A stretch of DNA of 64,000 nt. Source: Flavimobilis soli. Its GTDB lineage: Bacteria > Actinomycetota > Actinomycetes > Actinomycetales > Cellulomonadaceae. This document shows positions 57,197 to 64,000 of the stretch, in pieces. The stretch spans positions 186,001 through 250,000 of the forward strand of contig NZ_PDJH01000001.1 in assembly GCF_002564025.1 (NCBI RefSeq). Reading direction: 5' to 3'. The translations under genes were made by a program, and so were the position numbers. Every line of letters begins with the position of its first letter. Positions within the stretch are counted from its first letter, which is position 1. The notes below the pieces were generated by a model, which made no database searches, was not told where the DNA came from, and was given only the letters and a program-made list of their open reading frames with translations.

Positions 57197-57772
57197 TCAG
57201 GAGCGGCCGGGTAGGACCGCGACCCCCTCGGGGACGTCCGGGAGGCCGGCGCAGCTGCGCATCACGTGCGCCCACGCCTCGAGGTGACCGCTCAGGTCCG
57301 GCGTCTGCGGCGCCCACGAGGCCCGGAGCTCGAGCTCGACCGTGCCCGGGCGTGAGCTGACCGCGCCGTGGCTCGTCGTGATCGTGCGCGTGACCGAGCC
57401 GCCCAGCGCGTCGACCGGGCCCGTAAAACGCGTGAGCGACTCGGTGAGCCACGCCCACGCCACCTCGCTCAGCACCGGGTCCACGCTCATCTCCGCGTCG
57501 AGCTCCGCGCGCACCAGCACGATCACCTTGAAGGACCCGTCCGCGTCGCCGACCGTCGGGGGGTCGAACAGCACGACGAACGTGCCGTCCGCGAGCTCGT
57601 GCGCGTCGTCGTCCGGGTCGGGGAGCGTTCCCTCGAGAGCGACGGAGAAGCGCGCCGCGCGCGGCGCGGGGACCTCTTTCACCTGCACGCGCAGGTTGCG
57701 CGCGGCGTCGCGGAGCGTGCCGAGGGCCCGCGCGAAGGGCGCAGGGACGTCGGTGACCGCAGAGCTGACCAT
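57197..57772 (-). CDS. DUF3000 family protein
   Basis: This 191-residue actinobacterial protein of unknown function has a mixed alpha/beta domain: FARALGTLRDAARN, KEVPAPRAARFSVALEGTL, LVRAELDAEMSVDPVLSEVA, WAWLTESLTRF. No Cys or metal motif is evident. ATG 57772 lies 6 bases after TAGTGT (57779-57784), suggesting a leaderless transcript. It lies 83 bases upstream of RNase D on the same strand, the usual order in actinobacteria, so the two may share transcripts despite separate promoters. Confidence 0.88.
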   Translation of the reverse strand: MVSSAVTDVPAPFARALGTLRDAARNLRVQVKEVPAPRAARFSVALEGTLPDPDDDAHELADGTFVVLFDPPTVGDADGSFKVIVLVRAELDAEMSVDPVLSEVAWAWLTESLTRFTGPVDALGGSVTRTITTSHGAVSSRPGTVELELRASWAPQTPDLSGHLEAWAHVMRSCAGLPDVPEGVAVLPGRS

Positions 57773-57784
57773 GCCGACACACTA

Positions 57785-58063
57785 GGAGGCGTCTCAGACG
57801 AGGCGTCGAGCGCCACGCCGGGGTGCGCGAGACCGTGACCTGCCCGCGACCTGGCCCCGTCCGTGGCAACGCGAGGCAACTCGCCCCCGGGCACGTCGGT
57901 CGGTGGGACGATGACCTCAGCGTCGAGCGACGCCCAGCACCGCCCGACCGCCCCCCGGGTGCCGTCGGCAGCCGCGTCTCACCGTCGTGGACAGCCACGA
58001 TGGCTCCGGGCGCGCCCGGCTAGGCTTGACGGTCGTAGACACTCATCAGAGGGAGATTGACGG
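57785..58063 (+). promoter_or_regulatory. Divergent region between DUF3000 and gnd
   Basis: I see no gene here. A TAGGCT hexamer at 58021-58026 is the best -10 for gnd and gives a leader of about 30 bases. AGAGGGAG at 58048-58055 is its ribosome-binding site. The rest of the 279 bases shows no strong palindrome or repeat by eye. Confidence 0.4.
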
Positions 58064-59497
58064 ATGACGGCACGCGCACAGATCGGTGTCACCGGACTGG
58101 CGGTCATGGGGCGGAACCTCGCCCGCAACTTCGCCCGCCACGGATACACGGTCGCAGTTCACAACCGGTCGTACGCGAAGACCGAGTCCCTGATCGCCGA
58201 CCACGGCGACGAGGGCGACTTCGTCCCGAGCGAGACGATGGCCGACTTCGTCGCGTCGCTCGCACGGCCGCGCAAGGTCGTCATCATGGTCAAGGCCGGC
58301 GGCCCGACCGACGCCGTCATCGACGAGCTGATCCCGCTGCTCGACGAGGGTGACATCGTCATCGACGCCGGCAACGCGCACTTCCCCGACACGCGTCGTC
58401 GTGAGGAGGCGCTGCGCGCGCACGGCCTGCACTTCGTCGGCACCGGCGTCTCCGGCGGCGAGGAGGGCGCCCTCAACGGCCCCTCGATCATGCCTGGCGG
58501 CTCGCGCGAGTCGTACGAGTGGCTCGGCCCGATCCTCGAGGACATCTCCGCCAAGGTCGACGGCGTGCCGTGCTGCACCTACGTCGGCTCCGACGGCGCC
58601 GGCCACTTCGTCAAGATGGTCCACAACGGCATCGAGTACGCGGACATGCAGCTCATCGCCGAGGCCTACGACCTGCTCAAGGCGGGCCTGGGCGCGTCCG
58701 CCCAGGAGATCGGTGAGATCTTCGCCGAGTGGAACAAGGGCGACCTCGAGTCCTTCCTCATCGAGATCACCGCCGACGTGCTGCAGCACGTCGACGCGGA
58801 GACCGGCAAGGCGTTCGTCGACATCGTCCTCGACCGTGCCGAGCAGAAGGGCACCGGCCGCTGGACCGTGCAGAACGCCCTCGACCTGGGCGTGCCGATC
58901 ACGGGCATCGCCGAGGCGACGTTCGCGCGTGCGCTGTCCGGCTCGACGCCGCAGCGCGAGGCCGGGCGCGTCCTGCCCGCCGTCGCGGGCGAGTGGAACG
59001 TGACCGACCGTGACGCCTTCATCGAGGACGTCCGCCTCGCGCTCTACTCGTCGAAGGTCGTCGCGTACTCGCAGGGCTTCGACCAGATCGCCGCGGCTGC
59101 CGAGGAGTTCGGCTGGGATATCGACCGCGGTGCGATGGCTCGAATCTGGCGCGGCGGCTGCATCATCCGCGCCCGCTTCCTCAACCGCATCACCGAGGCG
59201 TACGAGCGCAACCCTGAGCTGTCGCTGCTGCTCGCGGACCCGTACTTCACGGAAGCCGTCGGCAACGGCGTCGCCGCGTGGCGCCGCATCGTCTCGCAGG
59301 CGGCGCTCAACGGTGTGCCCACCCCGGCGTTCTCGTCGTCGCTCGCGTACTACGACGGCGTCCGCGCCGAGCGTCTGCCCGCGAACGTGATCCAGGCGCA
59401 GCGCGACTTCTTCGGCGCGCACACGTACCAGCGCGTCGACAAGGCGGGCGTCTTCCACACCGAGTGGTCGGGCGACCGTACCGAGCACGAGGCCTGA
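58064..59497 (+). CDS. gnd: 6-phosphogluconate dehydrogenase, NADP-dependent, decarboxylating
   Basis: This 477-residue enzyme of the oxidative pentose phosphate pathway yields ribulose 5-phosphate, CO2 and NADPH. The cofactor loop is GVTGLAVMGRNLARNFARHG at the N-terminus. The catalytic Lys is in GAGHFVKMVHNGIEYADMQL near 185, and the C-terminal signature is GGCIIRARFLNRI near 365. The NRS motif after the second strand (HNRSYAKTE) indicates NADP. The length is that of the long, dimeric form. A hairpin terminator follows. Confidence 0.97.
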   Translation: MTARAQIGVTGLAVMGRNLARNFARHGYTVAVHNRSYAKTESLIADHGDEGDFVPSETMADFVASLARPRKVVIMVKAGGPTDAVIDELIPLLDEGDIVIDAGNAHFPDTRRREEALRAHGLHFVGTGVSGGEEGALNGPSIMPGGSRESYEWLGPILEDISAKVDGVPCCTYVGSDGAGHFVKMVHNGIEYADMQLIAEAYDLLKAGLGASAQEIGEIFAEWNKGDLESFLIEITADVLQHVDAETGKAFVDIVLDRAEQKGTGRWTVQNALDLGVPITGIAEATFARALSGSTPQREAGRVLPAVAGEWNVTDRDAFIEDVRLALYSSKVVAYSQGFDQIAAAAEEFGWDIDRGAMARIWRGGCIIRARFLNRITEAYERNPELSLLLADPYFTEAVGNGVAAWRRIVSQAALNGVPTPAFSSSLAYYDGVRAERLPANVIQAQRDFFGAHTYQRVDKAGVFHTEWSGDRTEHEA

Positions 59498-59508
59498 CAA
59501 CCACCACG

Positions 59509-59548
59509 AGCGAGGCGCTCCACCGGCACGTCCGGAGGGCGCCTCGCT
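59509..59548 (+). terminator. Terminator of gnd
   Basis: AGCGAGGCGC (59509-59518) pairs with GCGCCTCGCT (59539-59548); the 20-base loop can partly pair further. It starts 11 bases after the gnd stop. Confidence 0.7.
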
Positions 59549-59596
59549 TCCGTGTTCCAGGCTGGCGTCATGCCAGCCCCGTCGAAGCGGAGAGAC

Positions 59597-60757
59597 ATGA
59601 CCGAGCACACGGCCGTCACGGGAGAGCTCGCGCGGCGCACCGGTACCGACGCCGCTGACTGGTTCCTCGTCTTCAAGGCCCGGTACGGGATGCACGTCGT
59701 ACTGCGCGAGCTCGCCCGTGTGCGCGGCACCGGTGACGTCGTCACGCAGGTGCTCACGTGCGCGACGGCGGTCGACCCGATCATCGCTGCGGGACTGCGC
59801 CCCGTGTACGCGGACATCGACGCGGCCACGGCCGCGATCGCGCCGTCCGCACTCACGACCGACGCCGCGACGCGTGCCGTCGTCCTGCAGCACACCTTCG
59901 GCATCGTCGACCAGGCGACCGCGCTCGGGCTGCGCGCCGCTGCCGATGCCGCGGGCGCGATCCTGCTCGAGGACGCCGCTCACTGTGTCGGTCGCCTCGC
60001 GACCGACGGGACGGGCGCACCTCTCGCCGACGTGTCGGTCCACTCGTTCGGCATCGAGAAGATGCTTCCGACGCGGTTCGGCGGTGCCGTCTGGGTGTCG
60101 CCGCGGCTCGAGCCCGAGCTGCGCGGTGCGATCGTCACCGCCCTCGGTGGGTTGCCGACGATCGGGCGTCGTCTCGACCTCGTGACGCGCGCCTACCGCA
60201 CGCAGAACCGTGTCCTCAACCGCCTGCCCGGAGCGGTGTCGCGCCCGCTGCGGCGCGGGCTCGTGAAGGCTGGGCTGCTCGAGCCGGCGATCGCGCCCGT
60301 CGAGCAGCGCGGCGGCCTGCCGCACGCGCCGGCCGCGCCGTCGCCGTACATGGTCGCGCAGGCGGCTGCGGCGTTGCCGCACCTGGCTGAGCAGGAGAGG
60401 CTGCGCTCCGCAGCGGTCGGGGTCTACGTCGACGAGCTGTCCGACGTCGTCGAGGTGCTCGACGGTGCCCGCAGCAGGCAGCCTCTCGTCCGCTTCCCGT
60501 TCCTCGCCGTTGACGAGGTGGCAGCAGAGCGCCTCGTCGAGGCGCTCGCTCAGCGCGGCGTCTACGCTGGCCGCTGGTACCGCCCCGCGCTGTTCCCGGG
60601 AGCGCTCGACGCCGCCGCGTACGGGTACGTCCCCGGAGACCCGCGCCTCGCGGTGTCGGAGGACATGGTCGCGCGGCTCGTGAACCTCCCGACGAACGTC
60701 AGCGAGGAGCGAGCCCGGCAGATCGTCGCGCACGTCCGCGAGCTCGTCGCCGACTGA
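59597..60757 (+). CDS. DegT/DnrJ/EryC1/StrS-family aminotransferase
   Basis: This is a 386-residue PLP enzyme of the sugar aminotransferase family. The PLP lysine is in VHSFGIEKMLPTRFGGAVW near residue 157. The loop LEDAAHCVG carries the cofactor-binding Asp, and the N-terminal region WFLVFKARYGMHVVLREL is typical of the family. No other nucleotide-sugar genes lie nearby, so the substrate is not apparent. Cell-envelope sugar modification would fit the convergent ATP-grasp gene and nearby FemABX gene, but this is inference. ATG 59597 has GCGGAGAGAC upstream; an in-frame ATG at 59552 would start inside the preceding terminator region. Confidence 0.85.
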   Translation: MTEHTAVTGELARRTGTDAADWFLVFKARYGMHVVLRELARVRGTGDVVTQVLTCATAVDPIIAAGLRPVYADIDAATAAIAPSALTTDAATRAVVLQHTFGIVDQATALGLRAAADAAGAILLEDAAHCVGRLATDGTGAPLADVSVHSFGIEKMLPTRFGGAVWVSPRLEPELRGAIVTALGGLPTIGRRLDLVTRAYRTQNRVLNRLPGAVSRPLRRGLVKAGLLEPAIAPVEQRGGLPHAPAAPSPYMVAQAAAALPHLAEQERLRSAAVGVYVDELSDVVEVLDGARSRQPLVRFPFLAVDEVAAERLVEALAQRGVYAGRWYRPALFPGALDAAAYGYVPGDPRLAVSEDMVARLVNLPTNVSEERARQIVAHVRELVAD

Positions 60758-60790
60758 GCACGGTCGACGCGCCCCGCGCTGGACGTGCGA

Positions 60791-60827
60791 CGAAGGCCGG
60801 ACGGCGAGCGACGCCGTCGGGCCTTCG
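60791..60827. terminator. Bidirectional terminator between aminotransferase and ATP-grasp genes
   Basis: CGAAGGCC-G-GACGGCG (from 60791) pairs with CGCCGTC-G-GGCCTTCG (to 60827), with one G-G mismatch and a 5-base loop. It lies between two convergent genes. Confidence 0.75.
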
Positions 60828-60861
60828 CGCGCCAGGGCGCGGACGACCGCAGCCGGACGGG

Positions 60862-62088
60862 TCAGCGGTTGAGGCGCGTACCGGCGTAGCGCAGATAGTT
60901 GCGCGTCCGACGCAGGTCCTCGCGCGCGATGATCAGGCGACGCCGCCACGTCATGTCCGGACGGTAGCGCAGCGTGTGCACCGGACCGCCGCGCTTCTTC
61001 GCCGCACGCAGCAGCGGGCGCAACGCTCGGGGCGCGTACTTGAGCACCACGAGGTACGGGACGTTGACCCACAGACGCTCGGAGGTCGTCACGGTGTCGG
61101 GGAGCTCGGCGTGCTCGACGAGGTCGCCGACGACGTGCTCGGTGACGTTCCCGCCCGCGGCGCGCGTGTAGTAGCTCGTCGCGCCGAGCCGCAGGTTGAC
61201 CTCGAGGATCTTGTTCTGGCCGGTCCGCCGGTCGAGCATGACGTCCAGGTTGGCGAGGCCCGTGTACCCGACGCCGTCGAGCAGCCGGCGCACCGAGTCC
61301 GTCAGCTCCTCGTCGTGGATCGACACGATCGCGTTGTTGTTACCGACCTCGCGCGGGTCGTACTCCGTCAGGACGACCTGGCCCGCCGAGAGGAAGCGCA
61401 TGCGTCCGTGCCGGTCGGAGTACGTGTTGACGACGCGCATGACCGACTCGTCGCCCGCGAGGTACTCCTGGACGACGAGGTCGTCGTCGTACCCGGCCGC
61501 GAAGATGCGCGCCGCGATCTCCCGGAGCGACGCCGCGTCCTCGACGAGATAGACCTTCTGCTGGCCCTCGAAGTGCAGGCGCGGGTAGATGTCCGTGTTC
61601 GACGGCTTGAGGATCACGGGGTACGGGAACGGCAGCTCGTCGCCGATGCCGTCGAGCGGTCCCGGGCTCACGATGACGCTCTCCGGGTGCGGCACGCCGA
61701 GCTCGGCGCACGTCGCGTAGAAGTCCGTCTTGTTCATGAGCCTCGCAGCCAGGTCGGGGCCGACGAGCGGGACGAGGTAGTCCTCGCCGATCTCGTCGCG
61801 GTGCGCGACGACGATGTTCGTGTAGAGCTCGATGTTCGCGAACAGCACCTTCGGCCGGTCACCGATCTCGGCGGCGAGCTCCTTGAGCCGCGCGACGAGG
61901 ATCTCCGGCTGGTCGAGGTTCCGGTCGACCCGCACGTCGATGATGCTCGAGTCGCGCGTCGCCGGCAGGGGAGCACGACCGAGAGCGACCGACGTCACCC
62001 CGTAGGCCTCGTGGATGGAGCGTGCGACGTTGTACGCGTTGATGTTCGTGCCGAGGATGACGGGCACGAAATCAGGGGTCGAGGTCAT
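60862..62088 (-). CDS. ATP-grasp carboxylate–amine ligase (possible D-aspartate/D-glutamate ligase)
   Basis: This 408-residue protein is an ATP-grasp ligase. The N-terminal Rossmann-like part is VPVILGTNINAYNVARSIHE. The ATP-binding region is LVGPDLAARLMNKTDFYATC and FPYPVILKPSNTDIYPRLHF, and the metal-binding segment is TGQNKILEVNLRLGATSYY near 305-323. The N-terminal pattern is like that of D-aspartate ligases which add D-Asp to the third residue of the peptidoglycan stem. Relatives of this genome often have D-Asp or D-Glu bridges (A4 type), so that role is plausible. The annotation usually given is only carboxylate–amine ligase. Confidence 0.8.
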   Translation of the reverse strand: MTSTPDFVPVILGTNINAYNVARSIHEAYGVTSVALGRAPLPATRDSSIIDVRVDRNLDQPEILVARLKELAAEIGDRPKVLFANIELYTNIVVAHRDEIGEDYLVPLVGPDLAARLMNKTDFYATCAELGVPHPESVIVSPGPLDGIGDELPFPYPVILKPSNTDIYPRLHFEGQQKVYLVEDAASLREIAARIFAAGYDDDLVVQEYLAGDESVMRVVNTYSDRHGRMRFLSAGQVVLTEYDPREVGNNNAIVSIHDEELTDSVRRLLDGVGYTGLANLDVMLDRRTGQNKILEVNLRLGATSYYTRAAGGNVTEHVVGDLVEHAELPDTVTTSERLWVNVPYLVVLKYAPRALRPLLRAAKKRGGPVHTLRYRPDMTWRRRLIIAREDLRRTRNYLRYAGTRLNR

Positions 62089-62182
62089 GTGGGGCAGGAG
62101 TCCGTTCGGGTCGCGGGTGGGGGCGCGGAGCGCACCGTCGATGATACGTGTCCGGCGTCACGGCCCGACGGACGGTCGCAGA

Positions 62183-62668
62183 TCAGCCGAGCATGCTCGT
62201 GCCGCGATAGAGGTGCAGCACGGGCAGGTCGAGCGCGTCGCGCGCCTTGGAGGCCCAGTCCTGGCGGAAGGTGTCCTCGATCGCGTGCGGGTCTGTCACG
62301 ACGACGACCGACGTCACGCCCGGGTCGGCCGCGACGGCCGCTCGGAGCGCGGGCAGCGGGTCGTCGCCGACGATCTCACCGGTCGCCTGGGCGCCCGCGG
62401 CCGCGAGCTCCGCGATGCTCGCGTCGAGCGACTGCTTGGCCGTGATCGTCGCGTTCCGCGAGTCGGGCATGCCGCGGCGCGCAGCGGCGAAAGCCTCACG
62501 GAAGCCGTCCGTGTAGATGTCGTCGAGCAGCCCGACGAGCATGTTGCGCTCCGTGTCCGCAGGGACGAGCACGTGGTAGCGAACCTCGGGCGACGGCGCG
62601 GCCGCGAGGATGTGGGAGACGTCGAAGGAGGTCAGTGCGTCCTCCGCGAGGACGAGGGTCGTGTCCAT
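62183..62668 (-). CDS. UspA-like protein of unknown function
   Basis: This 161-residue alpha/beta protein has a nucleotide-binding-like fold (TLVLAEDALTSFDVSHIL, VRYHVLVPAD, GEIVGDDPLPALRAAVA, VTSVVVVTDPHAIED, DLPVLHLYRG). The strand–helix pattern resembles universal stress proteins, but the GxxGxxxxxG ATP loop is not seen. I recognise no precise family. ATG 62668 is 7 bases after GATAGT, a leaderless layout. It is upstream of the ATP-grasp gene (94 bases) on the same strand. Confidence 0.6.
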   Translation of the reverse strand: MDTTLVLAEDALTSFDVSHILAAAPSPEVRYHVLVPADTERNMLVGLLDDIYTDGFREAFAAARRGMPDSRNATITAKQSLDASIAELAAAGAQATGEIVGDDPLPALRAAVAADPGVTSVVVVTDPHAIEDTFRQDWASKARDALDLPVLHLYRGTSMLG

Positions 62669-62689
62669 GTCCTCGACTATCTCGCCCGG

Positions 62690-63496
62690 TCAGCGGCCCC
62701 GCAACACCCAGCGGGTGACGAGCGTGCCGTCCGCGTGCAGGAGGACGGCCGGCGTCGTGCGTGTGTCGAGCGCGTCCTGGAGGCTGCGCGGACCGGCGAC
62801 GATGCGGCCGGGCGCGGGCCCGACGAGCCTCGGGCTGGTCGTGAGCATGAGCTCGTCGACGAGGCCGTCGTCGAGCAGGTTCGCGAGGAGGTGCGGGCCG
62901 CCCTCGGTGAGGACGCGCGTCAGGCCGCGCTCGGCGAGCGCGTCGAGCGCGGCGCGGAGGTCGACGCTGCCGAGGCCGTCGTCGACGACCACGAGCCGAC
63001 CGTCCCTGTCGAGCTCCGAGCCACGGTGGGCCTCGGCGCCCGCGACCGTCGTGAGCAGCAGCGACCGGGCGTCGGGCTCGAGGAGCGAGGCGGGCAGGAC
63101 CCCGGTCCGGGAGACGACGGCGGTGACGATCCGCGGAGCCCTCCCCGCTGCGGCGGTGAGCGACGAGAGGTGCGCCGGGCGCTCGACAGGTCCGTAGCCC
63201 TCGGCGCGTATCGTGCCAGCACCGACGAGGACGACGTCGGCGAGGGCACGCAGCACCTCGAACACCCGGAAGTCGGCTGCGTCGTTGATGGACCCGGAGC
63301 GGTGGTCGGCGCCCCAGGCGCCTCCGTCAACCGAGGCGACCATGTTCGCGCGGACGTGCACGCGGCCCTCGCGCGGCGCTGGGTGGGCGAGCAGCTCGCC
63401 CAGGCGCGGCTCGCCCGGCTCGGGAACGATCCGCTCGGCCTGCGCGACGGCGCGGCCGGCGTCGATCAGGAGGTCGAACGTCGGGACGGAGGGCAT
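62690..63496 (-). CDS. RibD C-terminal domain reductase (pyrimidine reductase family)
   Basis: This 268-residue dihydrofolate-reductase-like protein has VRANMVASVDGGAWG near 50-64, DVVLVGAGTIRAEGYGP near 88-104, and GLTRVLTEGGPHLLANLLDDG near 193-213. These are the strands that bind NADPH and substrate in RibD-C proteins. No deaminase domain is attached, so it is not full RibD; riboflavin synthesis or another reduction are options. ATG 63496 lies 6 bases after TACAGT (63503-63508), suggesting a leaderless transcript. Confidence 0.87.
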   Translation of the reverse strand: MPSVPTFDLLIDAGRAVAQAERIVPEPGEPRLGELLAHPAPREGRVHVRANMVASVDGGAWGADHRSGSINDAADFRVFEVLRALADVVLVGAGTIRAEGYGPVERPAHLSSLTAAAGRAPRIVTAVVSRTGVLPASLLEPDARSLLLTTVAGAEAHRGSELDRDGRLVVVDDGLGSVDLRAALDALAERGLTRVLTEGGPHLLANLLDDGLVDELMLTTSPRLVGPAPGRIVAGPRSLQDALDTRTTPAVLLHADGTLVTRWVLRGR

Positions 63497-63570
63497 GCGG
63501 CCACTGTAGGTCGCCGCCTGCCGTCATGTCCTGGGGCGGGGGAGCACGGTCCGGCGGGAGCACGGTGCCG

Positions 63571-63645
63571 TGGGGCGCAGCTCGGTGGGGCACGGCGTGG
63601 TTCGCTGGGGCACGGCGCGGTGCGGTGGGGCACGGTGCGGCGAGC
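63571..63645. repeat. Degenerate 20-bp tandem repeat
   Basis: Units beginning TGGGGCACGG recur at 63586, 63606 and 63626 (20-base period), preceded by a 15-base degenerate copy at 63571. The array sits between the divergent RibD-C and zapE genes. No spacers are present, so it is not a CRISPR array. Confidence 0.7.
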
Positions 63646-63707
63646 ACCACACCGCCGGAGCGCGGGACGCGCCCTCGGCGGCGCCCCGGAGCAACTAGTC
63701 TCGACGG

Positions 63708-64000
63708 GTGACTTTCGTCCCACCACCGTCGCTCTGCGACATCCGGCCCGCCGCCGACCGCACCCGCCTCCTGCGCGACCTCGTCCCGCCCCGGCACTTC
63801 GCCGAGGCGTCGTTCGCGTCCTACCGGCCAGACCCGGCGCACCCGACCCAGCAGCGCGCCGTCGAACGCCTCGCCGAGGTCGCGGACACGCTCGTCAACC
63901 CCGCGCGCGGCCTCGGAGCGCTGTTCCGCTGGCGCCGCGGCACCGTGCCCGCGGTGTACCTCGACGGCGGCTTCGGCGTCGGCAAGACGCACCTGCTCGC
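63708..64000 (+). CDS. zapE: Cell division protein ZapE / AFG1-like ATPase, N-terminal part
   Basis: The protein starts VTFVPPPSLCDIRPAADRTR and includes FASYRPDPAHPTQQRAVERL. It reaches the Walker A motif GGFGVGKTHLL as the window ends. Both the N-terminal block and the GxGVGKTHL loop are typical of the ZapE/LACE1 AAA ATPases that act on the divisome under stress. GTG 63708 lies 6 bases after TAGTCT (63696-63701), a leaderless layout. Most of the gene lies beyond 64000. Confidence 0.87.
   Translation, partial: MTFVPPPSLCDIRPAADRTRLLRDLVPPRHFAEASFASYRPDPAHPTQQRAVERLAEVADTLVNPARGLGALFRWRRGTVPAVYLDGGFGVGKTHLL

Noticed and set aside
58046..61072. 1008-codon minus-strand frame over gnd and the aminotransferase
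   Set aside because: It is antisense shadow; its translation is Arg/Asp/Val-rich and has no recognisable domain.
63571..63645. CRISPR array
   Set aside because: Repeats are only about 20 bases, adjacent without spacers and imperfect. No cas genes are nearby.

Overview
The window comes from a very GC-rich actinobacterium, most likely of the order Micrococcales and near Cellulomonadaceae or related families. Three things point there. Codon third positions are almost all G or C. Actinobacteria-only families are present (SepH, DUF3710, DUF3159, DUF4193, DUF3093, DUF3000, DUF5998). The gene order dut–DUF3710–OB-fold–DUF3159–trkA–trkA–APC permease–TRAM methyltransferase, with suhB-like, DUF4193 and DUF3093 genes just upstream, matches the Mycobacterium tuberculosis Rv2689c–Rv2701c region. 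A pyruvate formate-lyase operon suggests facultative anaerobic growth. The genus is an inference.

Positions 1–9600 are accessory DNA. The end of an IS3-type insertion sequence abuts a chemotaxis receptor gene that has lost its 5' end and probably its 3' end. Next comes a minus-strand cassette of SNF2-type helicase, type III Mod methyltransferase and type III Res endonuclease, probably a phage-defence island. The mod gene, especially its middle, is visibly richer in A/T than the neighbouring housekeeping genes.

Positions 9800–32300 are core genome: metH, parC, a Pat-like acetyltransferase/acyl-CoA ligase fusion, DUF5998, a phosphodiesterase, sepH, a TRIC-like channel, an inositol-phosphatase family gene, DUF4193, DUF3093, dut, DUF3710, an OB-fold protein, DUF3159, two RCK potassium-regulatory proteins divergent from a KimA-like potassium importer, and a TrmA/RumA-type methyltransferase.

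Positions 32290–45300 hold glutathione peroxidase and aconitase facing away from each other across an 18-bp perfect palindrome, a decayed DUF1801 gene, an S9 peptidase, a CoA-type Nudix hydrolase, a glutamine amidotransferase, a GuaB1-type enzyme, a PiT phosphate transporter preceded by a three-unit PHO-box-like repeat, and dxs.

Positions 45470–48810 carry the most unusual operon: a pyruvate formate-lyase core that lacks its C-terminal glycyl-radical domain, a separate 82-residue protein carrying that domain, and the activating enzyme. After it come a rhodanese–DUF1416 pair, a secreted CAP protein, fadA–fadB with a structured leader, a FemABX peptidyltransferase, RNase D, DUF3000, gnd, a DegT-type aminotransferase, an ATP-grasp ligase (possibly for a D-amino acid in the peptidoglycan bridge), a UspA-like protein, a RibD-C reductase and the start of zapE.

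Many genes begin with ATG or GTG 6–8 bases after a TAnnnT-like -10 hexamer and have no Shine-Dalgarno sequence. Leaderless transcription therefore looks common, and I used this pattern to choose several starts. No tRNA, rRNA or CRISPR array was seen.
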